Shown one piece after another: positions 28,304-37,613 of a DNA stretch of 64,000 bases. This stretch comes from Pectobacterium brasiliense (GTDB lineage: Bacteria > Pseudomonadota > Gammaproteobacteria > Enterobacterales > Enterobacteriaceae). The stretch's first letter is position 1. The number at the start of each line of letters is the position of its first letter. A program made the position numbers and the translations under genes. Where the stretch lies: NCBI RefSeq assembly GCF_016950255.1, contig NZ_JACGFN010000001.1, forward strand, positions 2,480,001-2,544,000. Reading direction: 5' to 3'. The notes beneath the pieces are model-generated. The model had not been told where the DNA came from and ran no database searches. It saw only the letters and a program-made list of their open reading frames with translations.

Positions 28304-29074
28304 TCAGGCCGTCAGCGTTGCCCCGCCATCCACCACCACGTCCTGCATGGTGATGTGGCTGGCCAGATCGGAAGCCAGAAAAACCACGGTATTGGCAATC
28401 TCTTCCGGCTGAGCAATCTTGCCCAGCGGAATCCCCAGTTTGTACTGGTCAGGAAAGCCCGCGATAGTGCGCTGCTCAGCATCGGCGCTGTGCCACATGC
28501 CGCGCTGCATCGGCGTATCCGTCGAGCCCGGCGACACCAGATTGCAGCGCACGCCGTAAGGCGCCAGCTCCAGACCGGCACAGTGAGACAGGCTGGTGAG
28601 CGCCGCTTTTGAAGCGCAGTACGCCGCCATCTGTAGACGGGGAACATGCGCGGCATTGGAGCCGACGCAAACAATCGCGCCGCGGCGCTGCCGCTTGAAA
28701 TGCGGAACCAGCGCGTTTAGCAGGTAAAACGCACCAGAGGCGTTGACGTTAATGCACTGGTGCCAGTCGTCCACGCTCAGCGCATCAATGTCGCCCAGAC
28801 GCAGAATCCCGGCGGCATTGACCAGCACGTCGATTCCCGTTTCTGCCAACTGCTGGCGACAGACCGCCGCCACGCTGTCCGGTTCACTGATATCCAGCGT
28901 CACACAGGTAAACGGATGATCGTAATGTCGGAATGCGCGGTCAAAGCCGATCACGTTCGCGCCCAGTGCGACAAACTGGCGGGCAATGCTTTCGCCAATG
29001 CCGCTCGCCGCACCGGTGACCCAAACGGTCTGGCCGCTGAAATCAAACTGAAGAGGTTGTGCCTTGTTTATCAT
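28304..29074 (-). CDS. entA: 2,3-dihydro-2,3-dihydroxybenzoate dehydrogenase
   Basis: About 256 residues, a short-chain dehydrogenase. It has the Rossmann motif VTGAASGIGESIA, NAAGIL, an active-site Ser in CVGSNAAH, and YCASKAALTSL giving the Tyr-x3-Lys pair. It oxidises 2,3-dihydro-2,3-dihydroxybenzoate with NAD to 2,3-dihydroxybenzoate, the last step of catechol synthesis. Start taken at ATG 29074 after AGGGA; a GTG at 29086 would overlap the upstream NRPS stop. It lies between two NRPS genes in the same operon as entC, entE and entB. In the Aeromonas amonabactin cluster the same position is held by amoA. Confidence 0.9.
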   Translation of the reverse strand: MINKAQPLQFDFSGQTVWVTGAASGIGESIARQFVALGANVIGFDRAFRHYDHPFTCVTLDISEPDSVAAVCRQQLAETGIDVLVNAAGILRLGDIDALSVDDWHQCINVNASGAFYLLNALVPHFKRQRRGAIVCVGSNAAHVPRLQMAAYCASKAALTSLSHCAGLELAPYGVRCNLVSPGSTDTPMQRGMWHSADAEQRTIAGFPDQYKLGIPLGKIAQPEEIANTVVFLASDLASHITMQDVVVDGGATLTA

Positions 29075-29079
29075 TTTCC

Positions 29080-32000
29080 CTACCACACCATTTCCACGCT
29101 GTTTTCATCCTGTGACAGCCTGTCGTCGAGATAGCGGCAGAAGTCGCTGAGCTGGGGATGATCGAACACATCAGACACCTTGATGCTGACGGAAAATTCA
29201 GCGGCCAGACGGTTGACGATCTGGATGGTCTGCAACGACTGTCCGCCCAGTTCGAAGAAATTATCCCGCGATTGGATCCCCGATACGCCGAGGATCTGCT
29301 GCCAGATGGCGCTAACTCGATTCTCGGTTTCGCTGGCTAATGCCTGCGCCGGTGCTTCATCGCGGTATTCCGCCAGCAGACGTTTGCGATCGACCTTGTT
29401 GGAGCCGGTTTTCGGTAGTTGACAGAAGGCTCGGTAATCGGTCGGGATCATCGCCGGCGGCAGTACGCTGCCCAGACGCTGTTTCAGCGCACGCGCATCA
29501 ATCTCACCGGCTTTCGTGGCGACAAACGCCACCAGACGCCGCACGCCGTTAGGGTAAACAATGCCCTGCACGCAGGCTTCATCAACGTCCGGCTGCGCCA
29601 GAAGATGGGCTTCAACTTCCCCTGGCTGAATCCGATAGCCGCTAATTTTGAATTCGTTGTCCATGCGTCCGAGGTACAGCAGCTGTCCTTTTTCCAGCCG
29701 GACTCTGTCACCCGTGCGGTAAGCCGGAAGCTCCTGATCGCCCACCGCTATTTGCGTAAACGCCGTGTGTTCTGTACCGATGTAACCCGCCGCCAGCGTT
29801 GGTCCCAGCAGCACCAGTTCCCCTTCTGCCGCAGGGCGGTCGCCCACTGCCAGAATCAGCGCGTTGACACCCGCCAGCGGCAGACCGATAGGAAGCTGTG
29901 CCACATCGGCAGACTGCGTTTGCAGATCGCAACTGGTCGCCACCACCGTGGTTTCGGTTGGCCCATAGGTGTTGATTAAGCGCAGCGTGTTCGGCGCATG
30001 ACGCTGCCACTGCGCCAGCTGTTCGGGGTACACCGCTTCACCGCCAATGATGATGGCGCGCAGTGCGGAAGGCATGGTCAACGTGCCGGTTTTCAGCCCT
30101 ACCACCCATTCGTTCCAAAATGCAGTCGGCAGATCGAGCAGCGTAATCGCCTGTTCTTCTACCTGCTCGACAAAGGTCGGAATCGACTCCAGCATCTCAT
30201 CGGTGCGCAGCACCAGCGTCGCACCGCTGGTCAGCGTGGCAAAAATTTCTTCAATGCTGGCATCGAAATTGAACGGGGCAAATTGCAGCACGCGATCCAC
30301 TGCTCGCAGGCCGTAGCGCTGACGTGCCGCCGCCGTGAAGTGATCTAACGCGTCAGCGCCGATCTCCACGCCCTTCGGCAATCCAGTCGATCCCGAGGTG
30401 AACATGACATAGGCAATCTGTCCGTCTCTCGCCTCCACAGGCGGCAGCGCGGCAGCCTGTGTGCTGGATGACAGAAGATGCCCCGCCAGAACAATCTCGC
30501 CGGAAAAGACCGATGCCAGCCGATGCTGGTAGTCCGCCTGCGTCACAATCGTGCGTAGCTCGGCAATCTGGATGATGTGCTGCTGACGTTCGTGCGGCTG
30601 TTCAGGATCGAGCGGCACATACACCGCGCCACACTGCATCACGGCCAGCAGGCAAATGATGGTTTCCGGGCTGCGGTTAAGCATAATGCCGATGCGCTCA
30701 CCGGGCTGAACGCCGCGCTCATGCAGTGCCGCAGCGGCCTGACCGCTCAGATCCAACAGTTGCTGGTAGCTGTACTGCCGGTCGCGCTGCGTCAGCGCTG
30801 GATGATGCGGGTTTTTACGCGCCTGCTTGGCAATCGCCGTCAGAACCGGTTCAACGAACGGTTCAGGCTCACCGCTGGTGATCAGCGCCAGTTCACGTTC
30901 CTCACGCAGCCAGCTTCCCAGCAGCTCACCGCTCGTCTGCTGCGGCTGTGCCAGCCAGCGTTGAAGCAGCGTGAACAGCGTTTCTTGCAGGCTGGCCAGT
31001 GCTTCTGCGCTGTAACAGGCCGGGTTGGCATCAAAGTCCAATACCGGTGTGCCATCGGGTTTGAAGTGGATCTCGATCGTCAGATCTTCCACCGGTCCGG
31101 CGCTGAGATTCAGCGTGCTGGACGACAGCGATCCGTAGTTGAGTGGATGATCAAACGGCATGATATTGATCAGCGGTCCGAAGAGGCGCTGTTCACCGCC
31201 GACGCGGTTCAGATCGCGCCGTAAATGTTCATAGCGATAATGCTGATGACGACGCAGCGTGCGTTTGGTGCGGGCAACCTGCTGCGCCAGTGTGACAAAG
31301 TCCGCCTGCTCATCGACCTGAATGCACAGCGGCACGATATTCATCTGCATGCTCGGTACCGTCAGCGAGGCGGAGCCGATGCGGTTCATCACCATCATGC
31401 CGAACGTCAGTCTGTCGCTGCCGGACACCAGCTTGAGGTGCGTCGCCAGCATCGCCAGAAACAGATCCGGCCAGCTGATTTTGTTACCTTCACACAGCGC
31501 CGTCAGCGGCTGCCAGATATCCGTCGGCAACACGCTGCTCTGGCGCAAAAAACGCGCCGCAATCGGTGCTTTCTTCTCGCTGAAACTGGCCGGTTCCGGC
31601 ATCGCGTTCAGCGTTTCCAGCCAGAAATCGCGCGCCTGCGACGTCTGCCCACTGGCATCACGCTGATGTTCTTCTTCCAGTACCTCGCTGAACGGGCCGA
31701 ACTCCGCCACCGCCACGGGTTGCCCCGCCGTCAGCGCGGTATAGATCTGGGCGATGCGTTGAAACAGCATCGTCGTGCCAAAGCCGTCCAGCGCAATGTG
31801 GTGAACGCAGCTGTAGAGAAAATCGCGCTTTTCACCGCACAGCAGCGCAAAGCGACAGGGTAATCCGTTCAGCAGATCCAGCGGCTGGGCGATTTCCTCG
31901 TGCGCCCACTGGCGTATCGTCTGCTCTTCATCCTTCATCGGCGCAGGCAACAGTTCAATAATCGGCAGCACGCCAATCGGCACCGGCAGTTGTGAAGCCA

Positions 32001-32223
32001 CAAAGCCGATTTCCGGCTGGTCGGCATGTTCACCCGCCACTTCAACAAACTGGCAGTACAGGCACTCGCACTCCATGACCGCCTGACGGATCGCGCTCAG
32101 CATGGCTTCAATGTCGACCTTGCCATCAAATGCGATGCACTCCGCCGTGTTGAACGTCGCTTTATCATCATTCAGGGCATGGCCTAACCACAGCCCGCGC
32201 TGCGCAACGCTCAACGGCTTCAT
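29080..32223 (-). CDS. amoF: EntF/AmoF-like NRPS module, C-A-T without thioesterase
   Basis: 1047 residues from ATG 32223, which overlaps the entB stop (ATGA). A condensation domain starts PLSVAQRGLWLGHALN and has HHIALDGFG near 144, as in EntF. The adenylation domain (~450-930) has VMFTSGSTGLPKG, NTYGPTETTVV and YRTGDRVRLEKG. A carrier domain with FFELGGQSLQTIQ lies near 993, and the protein ends about 50 residues later. EntF would continue into a thioesterase that cyclises the product; here none is present, so this is not an enterobactin synthase. It should accept dihydroxybenzoate from the EntB carrier domain and join it to an amino acid. The pocket residues do not give me a secure substrate; Lys would be expected if the product is an amonabactin. 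Confidence 0.78.
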   Translation of the reverse strand: MKPLSVAQRGLWLGHALNDDKATFNTAECIAFDGKVDIEAMLSAIRQAVMECECLYCQFVEVAGEHADQPEIGFVASQLPVPIGVLPIIELLPAPMKDEEQTIRQWAHEEIAQPLDLLNGLPCRFALLCGEKRDFLYSCVHHIALDGFGTTMLFQRIAQIYTALTAGQPVAVAEFGPFSEVLEEEHQRDASGQTSQARDFWLETLNAMPEPASFSEKKAPIAARFLRQSSVLPTDIWQPLTALCEGNKISWPDLFLAMLATHLKLVSGSDRLTFGMMVMNRIGSASLTVPSMQMNIVPLCIQVDEQADFVTLAQQVARTKRTLRRHQHYRYEHLRRDLNRVGGEQRLFGPLINIMPFDHPLNYGSLSSSTLNLSAGPVEDLTIEIHFKPDGTPVLDFDANPACYSAEALASLQETLFTLLQRWLAQPQQTSGELLGSWLREERELALITSGEPEPFVEPVLTAIAKQARKNPHHPALTQRDRQYSYQQLLDLSGQAAAALHERGVQPGERIGIMLNRSPETIICLLAVMQCGAVYVPLDPEQPHERQQHIIQIAELRTIVTQADYQHRLASVFSGEIVLAGHLLSSSTQAAALPPVEARDGQIAYVMFTSGSTGLPKGVEIGADALDHFTAAARQRYGLRAVDRVLQFAPFNFDASIEEIFATLTSGATLVLRTDEMLESIPTFVEQVEEQAITLLDLPTAFWNEWVVGLKTGTLTMPSALRAIIIGGEAVYPEQLAQWQRHAPNTLRLINTYGPTETTVVATSCDLQTQSADVAQLPIGLPLAGVNALILAVGDRPAAEGELVLLGPTLAAGYIGTEHTAFTQIAVGDQELPAYRTGDRVRLEKGQLLYLGRMDNEFKISGYRIQPGEVEAHLLAQPDVDEACVQGIVYPNGVRRLVAFVATKAGEIDARALKQRLGSVLPPAMIPTDYRAFCQLPKTGSNKVDRKRLLAEYRDEAPAQALASETENRVSAIWQQILGVSGIQSRDNFFELGGQSLQTIQIVNRLAAEFSVSIKVSDVFDHPQLSDFCRYLDDRLSQDENSVEMVW

Positions 32224-33095
32224 GATGCGGCTCCCCGCTGTTTTTCGATCAGCGCCCACCAGGCATTCAGGCTGGGGTTACGTGCCAGATCGACAAAGCT
32301 CAGCGTGACGCCCTGATTACGCCATTCGGTCAGCAGCGCCATCATACGCACCGAATCCAAACCGTAGTCGATCAGGTTTTCATCTTCATCGAACTGATCT
32401 TCTTCTTCGTCGATCAAGGTCAGCAGGTGCGCTCTCAGTCCTTGTTTCGTCAGTGCCTGTGCCATTTTTGCTCCTGTGAGTTCTGCCGTGCTAACCACCC
32501 GTCCGGCGCGCGTCGCCACGTACTTCAGCGCCATCTGGTGTTCCTGAAGTGAGAAATCCGCCACCGCATCGCCGACCATGAACGGCTTGATGTCGCGCAT
32601 GAAGGCATCCGTCGCGGTAATCATGCAGCCGATATGCCCGTAAACACCGCAGATAATCAGCTGATCTTTGCCCATCTCTTTCATCATCGGTTCCAGCGGT
32701 GAGCGGTGGAATGCGCTGTAGCGCCACTTCACCAGCACCGTGTCGTGCTCATCCGGTGCCAGCGCACTCACGACGCGCTGTTTTTCCGGATGATTATTCA
32801 GCCCTGCGCCCCACATGTCGTTCAGCAACGCCCGGTCGGCCGCGCTTTGTGCGTTCGGCTGCGCGGTATACACCACCGGAATCCCCTGTGCTTTGCAGTA
32901 AGTTCGCAACGCCACAATGTTCTCGATCAACTGCTGCGCCAGCGGGCTGTCCGCGCCATAGAAATTCACGAAATAGTCCTGCATATCGTGAATCAGCAGC
33001 ACCGCGCGCTCAGGTTCAAACGCCCAGGAAACCTTGTTCTCAGGGAAATCCTGTGCGCGCGGCAGGGGATAAGAAGCAATAGAAGGGATTGCCAT
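32220..33095 (-). CDS. entB: Isochorismatase with C-terminal aryl carrier domain
   Basis: About 291 residues, close to EntB length. Start at ATG 33095, six bases after AAGGAT. The isochorismatase domain opens AIPSIASYPLPRAQDFP and carries LLIHDMQDYFVNFY, with KWRYSAFHRSPLEPMMKE and ICGVYGHIGCM later, the family's catalytic region. The C-terminal aryl carrier domain has DYGLDSVRMM with the phosphopantetheine Ser. It hydrolyses isochorismate to dihydro-dihydroxybenzoate and later carries the activated 2,3-dihydroxybenzoyl group to the NRPS condensation domains. It lies 10 bp after entE and overlaps the next NRPS start, so it is coupled within the operon. Confidence 0.92.
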   Translation of the reverse strand: MAIPSIASYPLPRAQDFPENKVSWAFEPERAVLLIHDMQDYFVNFYGADSPLAQQLIENIVALRTYCKAQGIPVVYTAQPNAQSAADRALLNDMWGAGLNNHPEKQRVVSALAPDEHDTVLVKWRYSAFHRSPLEPMMKEMGKDQLIICGVYGHIGCMITATDAFMRDIKPFMVGDAVADFSLQEHQMALKYVATRAGRVVSTAELTGAKMAQALTKQGLRAHLLTLIDEEEDQFDEDENLIDYGLDSVRMMALLTEWRNQGVTLSFVDLARNPSLNAWWALIEKQRGAAS

Positions 33096-33105
33096 CACAA
33101 AATCC

Positions 33106-34731
33106 TTATTTGTCTTGAGTGCTAAGTTGGGTCTGGATGCGCTGACGGAGCAATTTCTTATCAATCTTGCCGACCGGCGTAACGGGCAAGGTGTCGATCA
33201 TCTCGAAGCGATCCGGCAGTTTGAATTCAGCAATACCCTGATTGCGAAGATATTTTCTTAACGTGATGGCTTTCAGCGAGGGATCGCTGACCACCAGAAA
33301 AGCGCAGCTCTTTTCGCCCATGACCGGATCGGGCATGGACACCAGCGCGGCATGGAGAATGCCGTCATGCTTGAGCAACAGGTTTTCGATCTCTTCCGCG
33401 GCAATCTTTTCACCGCCTCGGTTAATTTGATCTTTCTCCCGCCCGACCACGCGCAAATAGCCATCTTCGGTCATCTGCACCACATCGCCCGAGTGGTAGA
33501 AGCCTTCACTGTCGAAGGCGCGAGCATTATGTTCCGGGCTGCGGTAATAGCCGCGGAAGGTATACGGGCCGCGCGTCGCCAGCAGACCCGCCTCGCCTCT
33601 CGGCACCGGATTGCCGTCGATATCCAGCACTTTCACTTCATCGTCCGGGCTCATCGGATAGCCTTGCGTCGTGAAAGTGTGCTCATCGCTGTCGTCCAGT
33701 CGGGTGTAATTCACCAGCCCTTCCGCCATACCGAGCACCTGCTGTAGCTGACAACCCAATACCGCCGGAATACGACGGGCAACGGTTTCACTCAGCTTCG
33801 CTCCGCCTACCTGCAAGATCTTCAGGCTATGCAGCGCGCCACCAAACTGTTCAGCCGCCTGGATCCACAGCGCGGCAGCGGGAGGAACCAGCGAGGTAAT
33901 ATCGATCTGATGGCGTTCGATCAGCGGGAAACAGGTCATCGCCCCCGGATCGGGTGCCAGTACGACGCGTCCACCGGCGTAAAACACGCCGAGCGAACCG
34001 GGCGAACTTAACGGGAAGTTATGCGGCGCGGGCAAGGCACACAGGTAGCGGGTTTGTGGCGTCAGTTCGCAAATTTCCACACTACGGCGCACGCTATAGT
34101 AATAATCGTCATGAGTGCGGGGAATCAGCTTCGGCGTACCGGTACTGCCGCCAGAAAGCTGGAAGAAAGCGACCTGCCCCGATGCAGAAGGCTGATACTG
34201 GCTGGTCGACGCACACGGCTGCAACCAGTCTGACAGACTGTGCCCCAGCGGGCTGTCGCCGAGCATCACCACCGTTTGCAGACGGGGAACCTGCGTCTGT
34301 AGCCGATCCAGAAACTCACCGTTACCGAACAGTGGATGTTCGGCCGAAGCGATCAGTAGGCGCGGTTCGATCTGCGTGGCGTACGACAGCAGCTCCAGCT
34401 TGTTATGGCTGAACAGCGCATTAACCGGCGCGACGCCCATTTTCAGCAACGCAAAAAAGGTCAGGTAAAATTCGGCCACGTTTGGCAACTGCACCAGCGC
34501 GGTGTCGCCGCAGCGCAGGCCGCTTTCCGTCAGGCGCGATGCCAGTGCGGAAGACCGCCGATCCAATTCCCGATAGCTCCACTGACGCTCGCCACACACT
34601 ACCGCAACGGCGTCAGGCTGCGTCGCCAGATGGCGCTCCCAGGCATCCGTTAGCGGCAGGCCAACCCAGTACCCCTTGTCACGATAACGCTGCGCCAGTT
34701 CCTCTGGCCAGGGCGTAAATTCAATGCTCAT
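33106..34731 (-). CDS. entE: 2,3-dihydroxybenzoate-AMP ligase
   Basis: 541 residues, as in EntE. It begins [20 protein letters not shown] and has [20 protein letters not shown] (nucleotide-binding A3 core), [22 protein letters not shown] and the C-terminal hinge [20 protein letters not shown], ending in [13 protein letters not shown] with the catalytic Lys. It activates 2,3-dihydroxybenzoate with ATP and transfers it to the EntB aryl carrier domain in the cytoplasm. Its start overlaps the entC stop (ATGA). Confidence 0.93.
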   Translation of the reverse strand: MSIEFTPWPEELAQRYRDKGYWVGLPLTDAWERHLATQPDAVAVVCGERQWSYRELDRRSSALASRLTESGLRCGDTALVQLPNVAEFYLTFFALLKMGVAPVNALFSHNKLELLSYATQIEPRLLIASAEHPLFGNGEFLDRLQTQVPRLQTVVMLGDSPLGHSLSDWLQPCASTSQYQPSASGQVAFFQLSGGSTGTPKLIPRTHDDYYYSVRRSVEICELTPQTRYLCALPAPHNFPLSSPGSLGVFYAGGRVVLAPDPGAMTCFPLIERHQIDITSLVPPAAALWIQAAEQFGGALHSLKILQVGGAKLSETVARRIPAVLGCQLQQVLGMAEGLVNYTRLDDSDEHTFTTQGYPMSPDDEVKVLDIDGNPVPRGEAGLLATRGPYTFRGYYRSPEHNARAFDSEGFYHSGDVVQMTEDGYLRVVGREKDQINRGGEKIAAEEIENLLLKHDGILHAALVSMPDPVMGEKSCAFLVVSDPSLKAITLRKYLRNQGIAEFKLPDRFEMIDTLPVTPVGKIDKKLLRQRIQTQLSTQDK

Positions 34732-35924
34732 AGTCCATCCACACCTGAGTTAAGCCCAAACGCATTCAGCATCGTGTTTAATTTGGCGGCGGTTTCAGCC
34801 CATTCATCCTCGGGGACGGACGCCTCAACAATCCCCGCACCAGCAAACAGGCGGACTTTGTTGTGTTTGATGGTGCCGCAGCGAATCGCTATCGCCCATT
34901 CACCATCACCGTTGGCATCACACCAGCCGACGATACCGCTGAATACACCACGATCGTGCGGTTCCAGCTCGGCAATCAGCTGGCGCGCTTCCTGCGTGGG
35001 GAAGCCGCACAGTGCGGGGGTAGGATGGAGCTGACAGGCGACCTGAAGCGCCGTCATCTCTGGGTTCACCAGTTCACCGCGGATAGCGGTAGACAGGTGC
35101 CACATGGAGGCGGTGTGCATCAGCGAAGGTACCGATGGGATCGTTAACGACGCGCACAGCGGCATCAGACGTTGGCGGATATCATCCACCACCAGCTTGT
35201 GCTCGTGCTTGTCTTTACCCGATTTCAGCAGGCGCTGGCTGTTCAGGTAATCCAGATGTTCATCGTTCATTCGTCGCGCCGATCCCGCCAGCGGGTTAGA
35301 GACAATGACGTTCCCCTGCTTACGCAGCAGCAGTTCCGGGCTCGCACCCAGCAATACCGAACCATCCGGCAGAGGCAGTGAGAAGTGGTATCCGCCGGCG
35401 TTCTGCACCATCAGGTTATTGAGGATCGTTTGCGCCTTAACGGGGCTCGCCAGCTCAATGTCCAGAATACGTGACAACACCGCTTTGCTCAGTTCACCAC
35501 GGCGGAAGCGCTCAACGGTCTCTGCCACGATGGACTTGAACTGACATTCGTCCGGGACGCTGTTTAACGTTAACGCGGTAGGGCCCGCCGCCGTGTGCTT
35601 ACGGGCACGGCTGACAAGTTCAGACTTCGTCGTAACGGTATAACTATCAGGGATATAGAGACAAGACGGTTGCGTGGTATCAAAGGGAATCGCCCCCACA
35701 ACAATAGGCAGCGACTGCCCTGCCTGACGCGCTCGCTGGAATGCCTGCGCGATTGCAGGGCTCAGCCTGTCATCGTGCGAGCCCGGAACACAAACAGGGG
35801 AAGAAATACGTTCAAATAAGCCAGAAGTAGACAGGCTTCGGTGTTCCGATGCATATAAAAAAGCGGTCTGTTCCGAATAGGTTAGCCCGCTAGATGCTTC
35901 AGTTTCTGTAATCAGTGTATCCAC
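34728..35924 (-). CDS. entC: Isochorismate synthase
   Basis: 398 residues from a GTG eight bases after AGGAG. The chorismate-binding fold is clear: [77 protein letters not shown] and FSGIVGWCD. It isomerises chorismate to isochorismate, the committed step of catechol siderophore synthesis. First gene of a seven-gene operon, divergent from the MFS exporter, with two Fur boxes between them, so it should be repressed when iron is plentiful. It corresponds to amoC in the amonabactin order. Confidence 0.92.
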   Translation of the reverse strand: MDTLITETEASSGLTYSEQTAFLYASEHRSLSTSGLFERISSPVCVPGSHDDRLSPAIAQAFQRARQAGQSLPIVVGAIPFDTTQPSCLYIPDSYTVTTKSELVSRARKHTAAGPTALTLNSVPDECQFKSIVAETVERFRRGELSKAVLSRILDIELASPVKAQTILNNLMVQNAGGYHFSLPLPDGSVLLGASPELLLRKQGNVIVSNPLAGSARRMNDEHLDYLNSQRLLKSGKDKHEHKLVVDDIRQRLMPLCASLTIPSVPSLMHTASMWHLSTAIRGELVNPEMTALQVACQLHPTPALCGFPTQEARQLIAELEPHDRGVFSGIVGWCDANGDGEWAIAIRCGTIKHNKVRLFAGAGIVEASVPEDEWAETAAKLNTMLNAFGLNSGVDGL

Positions 35925-35959
35925 AAGACAGCTCCTGCGCCCGCAAATTAAATACCAAT

Positions 35960-35978
35960 GATTATTAAAATCATTATC
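35960..35978 (-). promoter_or_regulatory. Predicted Fur box upstream of entC
   Basis: GATTATTAAAATCATTATC matches the 19-bp Fur consensus at 16 positions. It lies about 36 bases before the entC start codon, suitable for repressing the biosynthetic operon. Confidence 0.75.
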
Positions 35979-36161
35979 ATTTATATTAAGCGCAGTTAAA
36001 TTACACTGAAGTAACGTGTTCGGTCAATCCTTCCACAGAATGGTTATTCACGCCCAATAATTAGGGGTTAAATTGATGTTAATCAATTTTTTTGTGCATG
36101 TTTCAGAATGGATAATGGTTAGCAACAGGAATGTATTGATTATAAAACCCACATCACAGAT

Positions 36162-36180
36162 GATAATGAAAATACTTATC
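36162..36180 (+). promoter_or_regulatory. Predicted Fur box upstream of the MFS exporter and receptor genes
   Basis: GATAATGAAAATACTTATC matches the Fur consensus at 16 of 19 positions and is followed by ATTCATTGTC, which may extend it. It sits about 75 bases before the MFS start, so both divergent transcripts look iron-controlled. Confidence 0.75.
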
Positions 36181-36255
36181 ATTCATTGTCAGGAAAATTA
36201 AGCTGCGCTAGACTGCGCAAATATTTTACTAACTGTGTCTAAATGTGAGCCTGTC

Positions 36256-37518
36256 ATGGATGAAAGCATGTACCGCCCGCACACCCGATCTGTTGTGCAT
36301 CTGGCGTTGCTAATTAACATGCTTTCCCTCGGTAGCCTGATGATGGTGATGCCGTTGGGCCCCGATTTCATCAGCGCACTGTCGATGGATGCCAAGAACA
36401 TCGGCTACATTAGCGGCGGCGCAACGTTTGCCTCTGCCATCGTCGGCTTCCTCGCAGCTCCCTATCTGGACAGATTTAACCGTAAACATGCTCTGATCGT
36501 GCTGCTAACCCTGCGCTTTGGCCTGACAGCTGCCTGTATGTTTGCCACCAGCCAAACCCATCTTTTACTGCTGTTTATTCTGGCAGGCTGCGTGGCCGGA
36601 CCGGCATCTGGCGTCCTGATGGCTGCGGTTGTCGATATTGTGCCAGCCAAGGAGCGCGGCAAGCAGTTAGCGTATGTCGGCATGAGCTTTTCGCTCGCGG
36701 CGATTGTCATCATGCCGCTGTCGCTGGAGTTAGCGCACCGTATTAACTGGCAGGCACCGTTTTATACTTTCGGCCTTGGCGGTCTGTTGCTGGTGTTGTT
36801 GGTGCTGTGGCGCTTTCCTTCCATGCCGCCGACGCACCGGGTTCAGCAAGGATCCTCGCCCACGACAGCGCCCGCTTCGGTATTACATGACCTGCTGGCA
36901 TCCCCTCTTTTCCTGATGGGGCTGACAATCATGTCGCTGCAAATGTTCGGTCATTTCCTGCTGATCCCCCATTTTTCCAACTACTTTCAGTTCAATCTGG
37001 CATTCCCGCGGGATGATATTTCCCTGCTCTATCTCTGCGGCGGACTGGCAAGCATGGTGACCATGCAACTGTGCGGCAATCTGCTGGATCGAGGCTATGC
37101 CAGCCGGACGATTGTAGTAACGACACTGCTACTGGCCGTTGTCATTCTCTGCGGTTTCGTTTTGCCTTTTTCACTTTCCCTGTATCTGGTGTTCACCCTG
37201 TTCATGGCGCTCAGCGCAGCCCGTTCCAGCAGCACGCTGGCGATTACCGCAGGTATTCCGCTACCGCATCAGCGCGCCGCCTTCATGTCCTATCAGGGAA
37301 CCGCAGCCAACGTGGCGTCGGGACTTGCCAGCGTCGCCTCTGCCGCTTATCTGAGCACCTCTGCCGAGGGAAAAATTGACGGCTTCTCGCAGCTTGCTAT
37401 CGCCAGCGCCGTATTTGCGCTGGCCGCCATGCTGCTGACCATGCGCCTGATTCCGCAGTTGGCTGAACGCAGCCGAAAGATGGCCGCACGACAAACGGCA
37501 CAGGCTACAGGGCAATAA
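36256..37518 (+). CDS. MFS transporter, probable siderophore exporter
   Basis: About 420 residues with about 12 predicted helices; 36256 is the preferred ATG, though GTG 36235 or ATG 36268 are possible because ribosome-binding sites are weak. The MFS motif A region appears as APYLDRFNRKHALIVL between helices 2 and 3, and GPASGVLMAAVVDIVPAKERG follows. It lies divergent from entC behind a Fur box and just before the receptor gene, the place where EntS-like exporters are found, so export of the catecholate product is the simplest role. The C-terminal tail is hydrophilic. Drug efflux cannot be excluded from sequence. Confidence 0.75.
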   Translation: MDESMYRPHTRSVVHLALLINMLSLGSLMMVMPLGPDFISALSMDAKNIGYISGGATFASAIVGFLAAPYLDRFNRKHALIVLLTLRFGLTAACMFATSQTHLLLLFILAGCVAGPASGVLMAAVVDIVPAKERGKQLAYVGMSFSLAAIVIMPLSLELAHRINWQAPFYTFGLGGLLLVLLVLWRFPSMPPTHRVQQGSSPTTAPASVLHDLLASPLFLMGLTIMSLQMFGHFLLIPHFSNYFQFNLAFPRDDISLLYLCGGLASMVTMQLCGNLLDRGYASRTIVVTTLLLAVVILCGFVLPFSLSLYLVFTLFMALSAARSSSTLAITAGIPLPHQRAAFMSYQGTAANVASGLASVASAAYLSTSAEGKIDGFSQLAIASAVFALAAMLLTMRLIPQLAERSRKMAARQTAQATGQ

Positions 37519-37613
37519 ACCGATCGATTCACGCACGAGTGGGTCGGCAACATACGCAACACAACACGCTATTTTACGGGGATATTTTTCCACTCTTTGA
37601 TGGGGTCTTTGAC

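Noticed and set aside
29080..32223. Enterobactin synthase EntF
   Set aside because: The protein ends after the carrier domain without a thioesterase, and further NRPS genes follow, so an enterobactin assignment does not fit.
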